A model generated the notes under the pieces. It was given only the letters and a program-made list of their open reading frames with translations, was not told the origin of the DNA and made no database searches. From the NCBI GenBank assembly GCA_002373715.1, contig DFLI01000019.1, forward strand, positions 1-9,940: a stretch of DNA of 9,940 bases. Direction: 5' to 3'. This DNA comes from Bacteroidales bacterium UBA3623. GTDB taxonomy: Bacteria > Bacteroidota > Bacteroidia > Bacteroidales > UBA932. Both the position numbers and the translations under genes were made by a program. Shown here piece by piece: positions 1-8,528 of the stretch (its first letter is position 1; each line of letters starts with the position of its first letter).

Positions 1-680
1 GGCCGCTGCAGGGTTCCCTCGTTTTCCAGGCTTACAGCCCCGCATCGGCCGGCCTTACCCTTTCCCGCAGCGGCGCTTCCACCACCGGCTACACCATTAC
101 CACCCCGGAGCAGCTCACCACCGACCTTTGCTACGCCACCACCTCCGTGGACGACTGCAACCTTCATCCCCAGGTGGTTCCGCTGGTGTTCTCACACGCT
201 CTGTCTCAAGTAGTTGTCCGCGTAAAAGCCGTCGCGGATTTCTCCACTCCCTCCAACACGGTTTCGCTGGCGCTCACCTCCCTTTCCCTGAACGGAATTA
301 ACTCTGTGGCCGATTTAAGCGCCAACACCTGGAGCAACCAGCGCAGCGAACACAGCTACTCTCTTCTGAGCGAGGTTCTCCCGCTCACTTACGACCCGGA
401 AGGCGAGCCCGTAGACGTATGCCGCTTCGTCTTCCTCCCGCAGCCTCTGGGCGCCAACGCCGCCCTTACGGTGGGCTGCCGCATAGTCCAGAACGTTTCC
501 GGACAGGAATACACGCTGGACAACCCTCCTGCCACCATCTCCCTGAACAAGACGCTGGACGAGTGGCAGCCTGGCAAGAAATATATCTACACCCTCTCGG
601 TAGGGTTGAATAATTTGATTACCTTTACTGCTACAACTGTAGACTGGGCCGATGACGGCGGCGGTCTGGTAGTGGAATAG
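1..680 (+). CDS. Fimbrillin family protein (Mfa-like_1 type), 5' end outside window
   Basis: This is the C-terminal 225 residues of a fimbrillin, a subunit or accessory subunit of Bacteroidales type V pili. The frame is open to the left edge (first complete codon at 3), so the true start is upstream. The GTG at 147 is internal, because fimbrillin-like sequence (FQAYSP, then DLCYA) precedes it. Family signs are the VPLVFSHALSQVVVRVKA strand pair (His codon at 195), the late WQPGKKYIYTLSVGL segment, and the closing strand ITFTATTVDWADD, which in this family ends the second beta-domain. The stop at 678 is followed after 2 bases by the next gene, so the two are almost certainly co-transcribed. 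The signal peptide and lipobox are not visible. It could be the major stalk subunit or a small accessory fimbrillin; the window does not decide. Family call is strong, exact role unknown. Confidence 0.88.
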   Translation, partial: PLQGSLVFQAYSPASAGLTLSRSGASTTGYTITTPEQLTTDLCYATTSVDDCNLHPQVVPLVFSHALSQVVVRVKAVADFSTPSNTVSLALTSLSLNGINSVADLSANTWSNQRSEHSYSLLSEVLPLTYDPEGEPVDVCRFVFLPQPLGANAALTVGCRIVQNVSGQEYTLDNPPATISLNKTLDEWQPGKKYIYTLSVGLNNLITFTATTVDWADDGGGLVVE

Positions 681-682
681 TT

Positions 683-2158
683 ATGGTTATGAAAAGAAGC
701 ATATTGGGCCTGATGAGCCTTCTGGCCGTCCTCTCCTGTAACAAGGACCAGGACGGAGAGGGCATAGCCTTTTCGCCCTTTGACACCATGGCCACCAAAG
801 CCCTTCTGGACAACGAAGAGCTAAGGACGGAGAACAACCGGATTCGGATCCTGGATGTGCTCACCGGCTTCTCCGGAGAGGCCAGCTGGATGGGCGAAAG
901 CCCCTATTACATTAACGATGAGCTGGTTTACGCGGGCCAGCCGGTGTGGGAATACACCTCCGGTCGCTTTTACCCCTGGACCACGGACGGCTCGCACCAC
1001 TTCTTCGGCTGGCTTAACTACGACGCCACGCTGGGCATGACCGCCCAGGACTTTTTCGGCACTTCCAACCTGTTCGACGAAGCCAATATGGTTTTCTCCA
1101 TCCCAACGATGGAAATGAATGCCAACACGGAAGTATTCGACTTCCTCTATACGGGGCTGGCTCCCGTGAACGCCGCTACGCAGAGTTCCGGAACGCCTGT
1201 AGATCTGCCCCTGAAGCACCTTTTCAGCGCCCTTGGGCTCACCATCAACAACACATCGGGTAACCGCGTCCTTCTGAAAACCGTCACCTTGAAGGGCATG
1301 AAAAACACCCGCAGCGCCCGCATAGACTTTTCGGGCAGCGAGCCGGAGGTTACTACGGACAACGTATCTTCTACGGACATCGTCCTTTACTCCTCTTCCA
1401 GCCCTATCGGCGATTCCTTCGACAACCGGGACTTTGTGCTTCCCCTCTCGGAAGACAAGCCCTTTATCCTTATGTGGCCCCAAACTTTCGTGGACCTGGA
1501 AAGGGCCCAACTGCTGGTAGAATACAACATCCAGGATGCGCTGGGAGCCATTTCCGACGACTTATCGGCCACTATTGACCTGAGCAGCCAGCCCGTTTTC
1601 CGCACCAGTTCTACGGGCATGGACGCGGGCACGCGCTACTCCTTCCTGCTCCAGTTCAAGAAGAGCACCATAGACCTTTACACCCGCGCGCTCCCGTGGG
1701 AATATGAGGAATATGACTGGAACTATTCGGAGCATTCCATATCGGCCCGCAGCGGCATGTTCAAGGACGGAGTGCTGGCCTTCTACCGCGGCATAGGGAA
1801 CGACCTCACGGAGCCCACTCCGGAGGAATGGGCCGCCAAAACCATGCGCTTTAACACCCACAACGAAATAATGACGGGCCGATTCTACATTGAGGCCCCC
1901 ACCTCGGGACGCTGGCAGATTACCACCTATCCCCTGTCGGCCTCCCAATACTTCATTATAAGCCCTACCACCGGAGACATTGACGTGAACACGGAAAACG
2001 GCAAGGCCGAATTCACCGTGAGCGTGAACCCGGAACTGGCTCCTCTCTCTACGCAGACGCTGTATTTCAACGTCTCGCTCTTCTTCAACGGAGAATGGCA
2101 CGACGCCAACTCCGAGTTCAACCGTAAGAATATTAGACTTGTCCTGGATGCGAACTAA
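683..2158 (+). CDS. Fimbrillin-family lipoprotein with extra C-terminal beta-module
   Basis: A 491-residue putative pilus accessory subunit. Residues 1-18 are a lipoprotein signal peptide (basic MVMKRS, hydrophobic core, lipobox VLSC) with the lipidated Cys at 19. ATG at 683 is followed by another ATG at 689, giving MKRS; either could be the start, and neither has a Shine-Dalgarno. A T-K-A motif at 38-40 matches the position where P. gingivalis FimA is cut (NR/A). The fimbrillin domain spans about 25-340 and contains VDLPLKHLFSALGL (His179), the family's central strand, ending near LPWEYEEYDW (Trp339). A further 145 residues follow, with strands such as GRFYIEAPTSGRWQITTY and TLYFNVSLFFNGEW. 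This looks like an appended Ig-like or BACON-like module that I cannot name. Its length exceeds an ordinary fimbrillin of about 300-400 residues, which suggests an accessory or tip-proximal role (inference). It ends 11 bases inside the next gene. Confidence 0.87.
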   Translation: MVMKRSILGLMSLLAVLSCNKDQDGEGIAFSPFDTMATKALLDNEELRTENNRIRILDVLTGFSGEASWMGESPYYINDELVYAGQPVWEYTSGRFYPWTTDGSHHFFGWLNYDATLGMTAQDFFGTSNLFDEANMVFSIPTMEMNANTEVFDFLYTGLAPVNAATQSSGTPVDLPLKHLFSALGLTINNTSGNRVLLKTVTLKGMKNTRSARIDFSGSEPEVTTDNVSSTDIVLYSSSSPIGDSFDNRDFVLPLSEDKPFILMWPQTFVDLERAQLLVEYNIQDALGAISDDLSATIDLSSQPVFRTSSTGMDAGTRYSFLLQFKKSTIDLYTRALPWEYEEYDWNYSEHSISARSGMFKDGVLAFYRGIGNDLTEPTPEEWAAKTMRFNTHNEIMTGRFYIEAPTSGRWQITTYPLSASQYFIISPTTGDIDVNTENGKAEFTVSVNPELAPLSTQTLYFNVSLFFNGEWHDANSEFNRKNIRLVLDAN

Positions 2159-4712
2159 AATCCTTATACCGCTGCTTTTGGCGCTGGTAGCCGTCTCCTG
2201 CGTCCGGGATCCGGAACAGCCCTCCGAAATGGAAGGCATTGTTCTGAACGTCTTTGTGAAGGATGCCCAGACCAAGGCCGCCAAGAACGGAGACGCCGCG
2301 CTGAACGAGAACCTGGTTTCCTCTACGCTGGATATCTTCTTCTACGACGAAACCACGCTGGAGGTGAAGAAAGAGGCGCTGGGAGCCGTACGCTCCGGCA
2401 CCCTGGTGCAAATACAGACCAACCCGAACGACCTGGAGAACGTGTTCGGAGCCCTGGCCGCCGGTGCCCACTGCGGCATCTTTGTAGTGGCCAACTTCTC
2501 CGGCTCATACCAGGGAAGCGCCGGGAACAGAACCATTACCCAAGTTAAGAACTCCCTCCTGCCGGCTCCCAACTGGGAGCAGCTTCCCCAGACCAGCTTT
2601 GTGATGACCGGCGAGCAGCAGCTCACCCTGGGCAATCCCCGCGGTGCCACGCCCGTGTATGCCAGCATTGGCCTGGAGCGCGTGGCCGCCAAGGTAACCT
2701 TTGAAGTAACCGTTTCGGAAAGGGCCTCCAGCGAGGAAGCCTCCTGGATTCCCGACACCCGGAATATGTCTGTTTACATGGTGTACGCCATGCGCCAGGC
2801 CACCCTAGGGGCCCAGCCCGTGGCTATGCCCGTGTCTGACGCCGTCACCTACGGCGCCGGAGAGCCGGTGGTATATTCCCAGTACAACGACAAAATTCTG
2901 TACAGCACCGGAACCACCCGTCTGCGTCAGCGCGGAGAGGGCATGGAAGAGTCTCCGGTGTACTCCACCACCCACAACGGAGAGGCCAAGCCCTTCTACT
3001 CCTACCCCGTTTCCTGGGAAACCGGCAGCGCCATGGAGCCGTACCTGAAGATGATTATACCCTGGACTCACGGCAACACCACTCGCAAATACTACTACAA
3101 GATTCCCTTCCACGGCAAGGCGCTGGAGCGCAACCACTGGTACCACATCTCCATAGACGTGCAGATTCTGGGTACCGAGCAGGCCGATCCGCCTCAGGTG
3201 GACGTTATCTACAGCATTGCCCCCTGGAGCGGCGCCATGGATGAATCATCGGCCCAGGATATTACCAGCCAGACTTCCATTCCCGCTACGGTAATTACCA
3301 CCCGCTACCTCACCATTCCCACCACGGAGTTCATCCTCTACAACCAGGACGAACTGGTGATTCCCTTTCAGTCCAGTCACGACGTGGAAGTGGTAGGTTT
3401 CCAGGTATCGGCCGATGCCTATCAGGACGCCCATCAGACCGACGAGCATTACGTGGGAAGCGACCCGCGCATCTATAATCCCTTCACCACCACCCTTCTG
3501 AGCGGCAACAACGTAGCGGCCGTAAGGCCCGACTACAGTGCCTCAACGGTAAGTGCCAGTACGCACACTTTTGAGGCCGATGCGGAAGGAGACGCCGAGG
3601 GCTGGACCCTGGAGGTGAGCGGCCGCGAAAGCCTTACTTTCACCCATCCGCTGAACCGGGACCTTAGCTCCAACACCTACGACGTTGCGCCCTACAGTAT
3701 CCGTTTCCGCGTGCGGCACCAGGGAGACGCTTCCGGCTACTATGTGGACGTAACCATTGAGCAGCGGCCTTCCATCATGATCAGGCCCGATGCTAACAGC
3801 GGCGGCAATGCCCACTACGGCTACGCCTTTGTGAACGGAGGACAGAACAGCGGCTCTACCTACGGCAGCAACTGGACCAGAAACGGCAACACATATCGCT
3901 CCACGGACGGTTCCTGGACGGGTTATCCGTATTACCAGAATAGCAACACCCCCTCTGTCTGGAACAACTGGTCCTACTTCCTGGGCAGTTCTCCCACCAC
4001 CATTACCGAATCCAGCACCAACAACACCAACGCCAACATGTACATCATTGAGACCACGGTGTTGCCTTCTTCCGGTTCCGGCAACATGGGCAATTACGTG
4101 CTGGGAGACCCCCGTTCCCGCTCCATTGACAACCTGGCCGGAAACAATGGGGAATGGAGCCAGGAGAAGACTTCCATCACCGGTGGCCAACGCAGGCTCA
4201 GCTACTACTACCCCGCCGGAAATTCGGCCTACAACAACTTTATCGCGCCCAAACTGAGGGTGGCTTCCTCCTACGGTTCCACCTATGTGGTTACCTTCGA
4301 TAACGCCAAACGGCGCTGCGCCTCCTATCAGGAAGACGGCCGGCCCGCCGGACGCTGGAGACTTCCCACGGTGGCCGAAATTGAATACATCGCCCTGCTG
4401 AACACGGATGGAAAGATTCTCCGCCTGCTGGGCTCTCAGAGCCGATACAATTCCAGCGGAAACGACGAGCCCACCACCGACTACTGGTGCAACAGCGGCT
4501 TCATGACGGTGTATAACGGCACCAACAGTGAATGGAGCGGCCGTATACCCTCTCCTTCTCACAGCACATCCTATTCTTCGTCCGACACCAAATACGTACG
4601 CTGCGTATATGACGACTGGTATTGGGAAAAGACCACCTACGGCATCCTGGCTAACAAGGGCACCTTTACCTGGGGAGACCAGCACCGGGACGATGTAACC
4701 ATTGCACAGTGA
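2148..4712 (+). CDS. FimA-like fimbrial lipoprotein with C-terminal lectin-like domain; candidate pilus tip adhesin
   Basis: An 854-residue protein starting at ATG 2148. A TTG at 2139 would only add three residues before MRTKILI, the normal start of a signal peptide. The lipobox is AVSC with Cys18, and T-K-A lies at 42-44. Residues 30-190 resemble the N-terminal domain of FimA/Mfa1-type subunits (TLDIFFYD, CGIFVVANFSG, then YASIGLERVAAKVTFEV). A second beta-domain ends with LERNHWYHISIDVQILG (Arg328-Asn329) and APWSG (Trp360). A BACON/Ig-like region closes with VTIEQRPSIMI (539-543). A Gly/Asn/Ser/Tyr-rich stretch contains YVLGDPR. Residues 700-828 look like the Lcl_C/DUF1566/FISUMP group with a predicted C-type-lectin-like fold: RCASYQEDG (Cys724), RWRLPT (736-741), YWC (Cys781), VRCVYDDWYW (Cys819). 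This layout recurs in Bacteroidales fimbrial loci, probably under the DUF4906 label. Ligand binding is inferred. It overlaps its upstream neighbour by 11 bases and its downstream neighbour by 1 base. Confidence 0.87.
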   Translation: MRTKILIPLLLALVAVSCVRDPEQPSEMEGIVLNVFVKDAQTKAAKNGDAALNENLVSSTLDIFFYDETTLEVKKEALGAVRSGTLVQIQTNPNDLENVFGALAAGAHCGIFVVANFSGSYQGSAGNRTITQVKNSLLPAPNWEQLPQTSFVMTGEQQLTLGNPRGATPVYASIGLERVAAKVTFEVTVSERASSEEASWIPDTRNMSVYMVYAMRQATLGAQPVAMPVSDAVTYGAGEPVVYSQYNDKILYSTGTTRLRQRGEGMEESPVYSTTHNGEAKPFYSYPVSWETGSAMEPYLKMIIPWTHGNTTRKYYYKIPFHGKALERNHWYHISIDVQILGTEQADPPQVDVIYSIAPWSGAMDESSAQDITSQTSIPATVITTRYLTIPTTEFILYNQDELVIPFQSSHDVEVVGFQVSADAYQDAHQTDEHYVGSDPRIYNPFTTTLLSGNNVAAVRPDYSASTVSASTHTFEADAEGDAEGWTLEVSGRESLTFTHPLNRDLSSNTYDVAPYSIRFRVRHQGDASGYYVDVTIEQRPSIMIRPDANSGGNAHYGYAFVNGGQNSGSTYGSNWTRNGNTYRSTDGSWTGYPYYQNSNTPSVWNNWSYFLGSSPTTITESSTNNTNANMYIIETTVLPSSGSGNMGNYVLGDPRSRSIDNLAGNNGEWSQEKTSITGGQRRLSYYYPAGNSAYNNFIAPKLRVASSYGSTYVVTFDNAKRRCASYQEDGRPAGRWRLPTVAEIEYIALLNTDGKILRLLGSQSRYNSSGNDEPTTDYWCNSGFMTVYNGTNSEWSGRIPSPSHSTSYSSSDTKYVRCVYDDWYWEKTTYGILANKGTFTWGDQHRDDVTIAQ

Positions 4713-7700
4713 TGAGAAAGATATACTATATATTCCTTGTAGCACTCCTGGCGGCCTGTAACCGCCTGGAGGAGCCCCAGCTGCACCAGGAAATGGCGCC
4801 GGAAGGAACCAGCGTGAAGATTTCCTTCCAGGTGGCGGTTCCCGGCGAAAGCGCCAACACCAAGGCCATAGGCATGACGCCCAGCATAGACCCGGACGGC
4901 TTCTACATTGCCGTCTTTGGCGGCAGCGGCTTTTTTAACCAGTGGGTGAAGGCAACGGTGGAGCCTGCCTCCACGCACTACGACGGCACATCGGCCACGG
5001 TTTATACCCTTACGGCCAACCTGGCGGTAAGCGACAGCCGCCTGCGCCTCCATTTCATTGCCAACTGCCCGGAAGACCTTCGCAGCAGCCCGCCCATCTC
5101 CGGCAGCCAGGACACGGAAGAGTACGTGCTTTCCCGCATCCGCTCCCAGCTCACGGACACCTATAACGACGGTTATTGGCAGAAAGTAATCCTTCCCGGC
5201 GGCGTGAGAGCCGTACTGGGAGATAACGATACCTATGTTCCCACGGCGGCCACCCTGGCCCAGTTCCCCAGACCCATTGTACTGGTCCGCAACTTTGCCC
5301 GCGTGTACCTTCGTAACCTCACGCCCATTGTGGGTGTGGAGGAGCAGCACAATTCCCACCAGCTGGTGACCATTCGCAAATACGGCCTGGCCTACGCACC
5401 TTCCGAAGGCGTTATTGCGCCCATCCTGCAGGACCCTTATACCTCTGATATCAAGGGTACGCCCATCCTGGTGCCCGACGAAAACCTGGATACGCAGCTG
5501 TTCTTCGAGAATTTCCTGATGAACTACCAGCGTTACCCGCTGTATTCCGACAATCCGGCCGACACACTCATCACCGCAGAGCCTTTCCACTACGGAGGCT
5601 ATTCTCCCCAGGATCAGGCCTTTACGTATTATCCGGATGACGGAAGGGCCGACAGGGGCATCCCCCTGGTGGAAGAGTTGAAGGAATGGGACAGCGAAAA
5701 CCCGGAGAACAACGTTCTCTTCGTGTACGAGCGCACGCGTCCTTCTACTACGCACAGGGCCACCCGCATTATCATTGAGGCCGAGCGTGTGGATCAGAAC
5801 GACAATAGCGACGGCGTACGTTTCTATGCCCTGGACATTGTGAACCCGGATGGCACCGCCATTCCGCTGCTTCGCAACCAATCCTACACGGTGCACCTGC
5901 TGGATATTGAAGCCGGATCGGGCGAAAAGAACATCTCCAAAGCCGCGAAAGCGGCATCGGCCGCCGTATCCGGAGACCCGGATTATCAGGACCTCATTAA
6001 CATTTCCGACGGTAAATCCAGCATTGGTACATCCTTCACTGAGAAGTTCTACGTGCGGCCCCAGACAGACTACGTGATGTTCCGCTACATTCCCACCAAC
6101 ATGAGCGGCGGAGAGTATGAGGCCAACGTGGAAGGAAATGACCTGGTAAGCATCCAGGTGGGTTCCGTGAATGCCGAAACCGGCGTATTCACCCCACTCA
6201 CGCCCTCAGAAGCCAGCTCCCGCGGCGTGCTCTCTTTCCAAACCGAAGGAGACGCCTACAAGGTGTGGATTGACAAGGAAGACGGCCATGTAATCCCCTA
6301 TGTGCGCCAGAACAACGACTGGGTAGTGGCCAGCGCCGCTCAGATAGAAGACCGCACCATTGAAAAATGGGGCATGATCCGCTACCAGCTGAACGAATCT
6401 TACCAGGACGGCGAAGGTTACTTTAACCAGGAGCGCACCCAGGCCATCCACGTGGAAGGTTCCTACAACCAGCGGCAGATTAGCCGAAACGTAATTATCC
6501 GCACCTCTCCCCGCCAGGAAATGCGCGTAACCTGCCAGCAGAAATACGTACTGGCGGCTACGGGCCAGCAGGAAGTGGTGCGCGTACTCATTCCCTCCGA
6601 CCTGTCCCGTTCGGTGTTCCCGCTGCGCTTTGTGGTGGAACCCAACGGCTACAGCCTCACCCCCGACGGAGACGACCTCCCGGTAGACTACGGCAGCTCC
6701 ATCGAGCCCGGCAACTCTTCCCCAGCCTTCTTCTTCATCAAGTCGCTCACCCAGGCCGATTATGACCGCCTCACCACCCGCATGGTGGACGGCGTGCTCT
6801 GGAAGAGCTTCGACTGCCACTTCAAGACAACACTGGCCGATAATGCCTGCACGGTATATGTGCAGAACCAGTACTTCGATGCCACCTATGCGCACGACGA
6901 GTTCTTCAACTATGCACAGAGAGAATTCAGTAACCTCTCGTTCACCCCGGAATCTCCCCACCGCAACGGCAATGTGAAGTTCAGCTTTACCATGGACGCC
7001 GCCCACAGCGGTTCGCCCGTGGCCTGGTGGGATCCCACCAATGCCCTGCTCCAGAGCGCCAGCGCCCAGGAAGCCGAGGCCAAGGGCCTGTCCACCGGCA
7101 ACCGCGTGCTTCCGCCCGTTCTTACCGTAGAACTGCAAGGCCTGGAGCTCCAGTACCAGGAAGACGGCGTAACGCCGGTTACTTCCGGCCTGGAACACTA
7201 CAGCGGCAATACCTATTTATATTATACGGGAACGGGCACGCCCACCTCGGACATGGCCAGCGTAGAATTGGCCCTGGTGGCCAGCGGCAATGTGGGAGAC
7301 ATGGCCAGCGTTACGCTCTCCACCGCCAACATCCGGGAGAACTCCAGCCTGTATACTTCTGCCTCTGCATCGGCCCGTATCCAGGGTTCCACCTTTACGG
7401 TACCGGAAGAGCTGAGTCTTGATCTGGGATTGAATCAGGAAACCACCTTTACATTCCGATATGTAGAAGGCCTGGTGGTGCCCATTACCATGCACTTGAC
7501 CAACCTGGAGCCGGCAGAGTATCCGGGCGCCTTTATGTCTCTGAACGAAGACGGAAGCTATACCTTCACGCCGCAGGACGAGAGTGTTTTCTCTTATGAG
7601 CTCACTCTCCGGCCCACTACCCGATACCTAGACGGCATAATAATGCTGGAAAGCGATAGCTATACCAGTAGCGCGCCGATTCCAGTTAAGAGGGAGGAAT

Positions 7701-8458
7701 TCACCATTGAGGCCAATCATCTCTTTGCCAGAGGATATGGAGACATAGCGCCCACTAAACTGGGCACTCGAACGGTCACCGTTTCTTCCGCCAAGGAGGA
7801 CGGCTCATCGGCCGGTACTTTCACCTTCAACGGAAGCACCTTCTACAACAATGCGGTCACCGTGGCCATCGGCTCTTTCAAAAGGAATGACAACGCCACC
7901 GTGCACTTCCGCTACACCAACTCCAACAATTATTATTATGGTACCTGCAAGCTGGGAGAACTGCTGGATATTGTGGAAGGAAGCCGTGATCTGGTAACCC
8001 TGCACCTGTACCGCTGGGCTACGGGAAGTTATTCTATTGACTTCTCCGACGATGACAATGAAAACGTTGACAATTTCACCGACAATAATACTGGTATTTC
8101 TGCGTCCCTGGAGAACTGCCACGGAAAGCATGAAGGTCTTTTTTGGCTTCGTGACTATCGTAAAGACATAGGTACGGATGATGGACAGGCCGGATATATT
8201 ACCATATCCAACGGCACATTGACAGGATGTCGCCTTACCGGTGTGGGCTTCTCCTATTATTCCAGTTACAACAAGCGACCTGTGTATATCAACGGCGCTT
8301 CTGCTGGAAATGGCGTAACAAGCTGGTCATCATCCAATACCGGAGAAGGAAATGGAGAGACCGCCCTTAACATAAGGATGGAGACCAACAGCAGTGGCAC
8401 CTACAGACTGAATGCCATCACCAACATGACCGTAAACTACGGCTACTGGGACTTCTAG
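4712..8458 (+). CDS. Large DUF4906-type fimbrial lipoprotein, probable pilus tip or accessory adhesin
   Basis: A 1248-residue protein. ATG 4712 lies in TGATG, sharing one base with the preceding stop; a GTG at 4709 is less likely. The signal peptide MRKIYYIFLVALLAAC places the lipid on Cys16, and T-K-A lies at 50-52. Motifs I associate with DUF4906-type proteins appear in order: HFIANCP (114-120), YWQKV (155-159), VRNFARVYLRN (Arg193), FVYERT (339-342), LLRNQSYTVHLLDI (Arg388-Asn389) with an Ala-rich continuation, and FFNYAQREFSNLSF (from 731). The middle and C-terminal parts are successive beta-rich Ig-like segments. The last 140 residues, with strands TGVGFSYYSS and NAITNMTVNYGYWDF, resemble a terminal jelly-roll-like module of secreted Bacteroidetes proteins (low confidence). 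There is no protease, sortase or membrane segment beyond the signal. As the last and largest operon gene it may form the tip, like FimE or Mfa5 in other systems (inference). From about 7600 onward the G+C falls clearly below the rest of the gene. Confidence 0.83.
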   Translation: MRKIYYIFLVALLAACNRLEEPQLHQEMAPEGTSVKISFQVAVPGESANTKAIGMTPSIDPDGFYIAVFGGSGFFNQWVKATVEPASTHYDGTSATVYTLTANLAVSDSRLRLHFIANCPEDLRSSPPISGSQDTEEYVLSRIRSQLTDTYNDGYWQKVILPGGVRAVLGDNDTYVPTAATLAQFPRPIVLVRNFARVYLRNLTPIVGVEEQHNSHQLVTIRKYGLAYAPSEGVIAPILQDPYTSDIKGTPILVPDENLDTQLFFENFLMNYQRYPLYSDNPADTLITAEPFHYGGYSPQDQAFTYYPDDGRADRGIPLVEELKEWDSENPENNVLFVYERTRPSTTHRATRIIIEAERVDQNDNSDGVRFYALDIVNPDGTAIPLLRNQSYTVHLLDIEAGSGEKNISKAAKAASAAVSGDPDYQDLINISDGKSSIGTSFTEKFYVRPQTDYVMFRYIPTNMSGGEYEANVEGNDLVSIQVGSVNAETGVFTPLTPSEASSRGVLSFQTEGDAYKVWIDKEDGHVIPYVRQNNDWVVASAAQIEDRTIEKWGMIRYQLNESYQDGEGYFNQERTQAIHVEGSYNQRQISRNVIIRTSPRQEMRVTCQQKYVLAATGQQEVVRVLIPSDLSRSVFPLRFVVEPNGYSLTPDGDDLPVDYGSSIEPGNSSPAFFFIKSLTQADYDRLTTRMVDGVLWKSFDCHFKTTLADNACTVYVQNQYFDATYAHDEFFNYAQREFSNLSFTPESPHRNGNVKFSFTMDAAHSGSPVAWWDPTNALLQSASAQEAEAKGLSTGNRVLPPVLTVELQGLELQYQEDGVTPVTSGLEHYSGNTYLYYTGTGTPTSDMASVELALVASGNVGDMASVTLSTANIRENSSLYTSASASARIQGSTFTVPEELSLDLGLNQETTFTFRYVEGLVVPITMHLTNLEPAEYPGAFMSLNEDGSYTFTPQDESVFSYELTLRPTTRYLDGIIMLESDSYTSSAPIPVKREEFTIEANHLFARGYGDIAPTKLGTRTVTVSSAKEDGSSAGTFTFNGSTFYNNAVTVAIGSFKRNDNATVHFRYTNSNNYYYGTCKLGELLDIVEGSRDLVTLHLYRWATGSYSIDFSDDDNENVDNFTDNNTGISASLENCHGKHEGLFWLRDYRKDIGTDDGQAGYITISNGTLTGCRLTGVGFSYYSSYNKRPVYINGASAGNGVTSWSSSNTGEGNGETALNIRMETNSSGTYRLNAITNMTVNYGYWDF

Positions 8459-8528
8459 TTTCCCATCGGCCTACGAAAAAAGCCATCGGCAATACTGTCG
8501 ATGGCTTTTTTCTTATCGGCCCCTTGGC
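8459..8528. other. Intergenic gap with three ATCGGC words around the terminator
   Basis: The 70 bases between the convergent stops contain ATCGGCC at 8465-8471, ATCGGCA at 8485-8491 (partly inside the left terminator arm) and ATCGGCC at 8515-8521. The outer two flank the hairpin at nearly equal distances. No promoter or small reading frame is evident here. Confidence 0.6.
8475..8512. terminator. Bidirectional intrinsic terminator between convergent genes
   Basis: A perfect 14-base-pair inverted repeat pairs GAAAAAAGCCATCG (8475-8488) with CGATGGCTTTTTTC (8499-8512). The 10-base loop can close further (G-T wobble, C-G, A-T) to leave a tetraloop, 8492-8495. The A-run on one arm and T-run on the other give a U-tract in either direction. 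It lies 16 bases after the fimbrial operon's stop and 16 bases after the GH20 gene's stop, so it can end both transcripts. Confidence 0.93.

Noticed and set aside
147..149. GTG as a start for the first fimbrillin
   Set aside because: The frame is open to the left edge and the sequence upstream is fimbrillin-like, so this Val is internal.
4931..4936. T6 runs at 4931-4936 and 8139-8144 as possible phase-variation sites
   Set aside because: Six-base homopolymers are too short to be convincing slippage tracts and both are intact in frame.
3543..5896. Long antisense open frames opposite the two largest fimbrial genes (about 400 residues each), with similar ones at 821-1510, 1562-2284 and 6206-7198 on the - strand
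   Set aside because: They are by-products of strong G/C third-position codon bias. Their translations are compositionally odd (Gly/Val/Arg rich) with no recognisable domain, and they fully overlap well-supported genes.
7250..7311. Direct repeat GACATGGCCAGCGT at 7250-7263 and 7298-7311
   Set aside because: Short, two copies only, and encodes the same D-M-A-S-V residues within a beta-rich region. Chance or minor duplication; no sign of a variable repeat.
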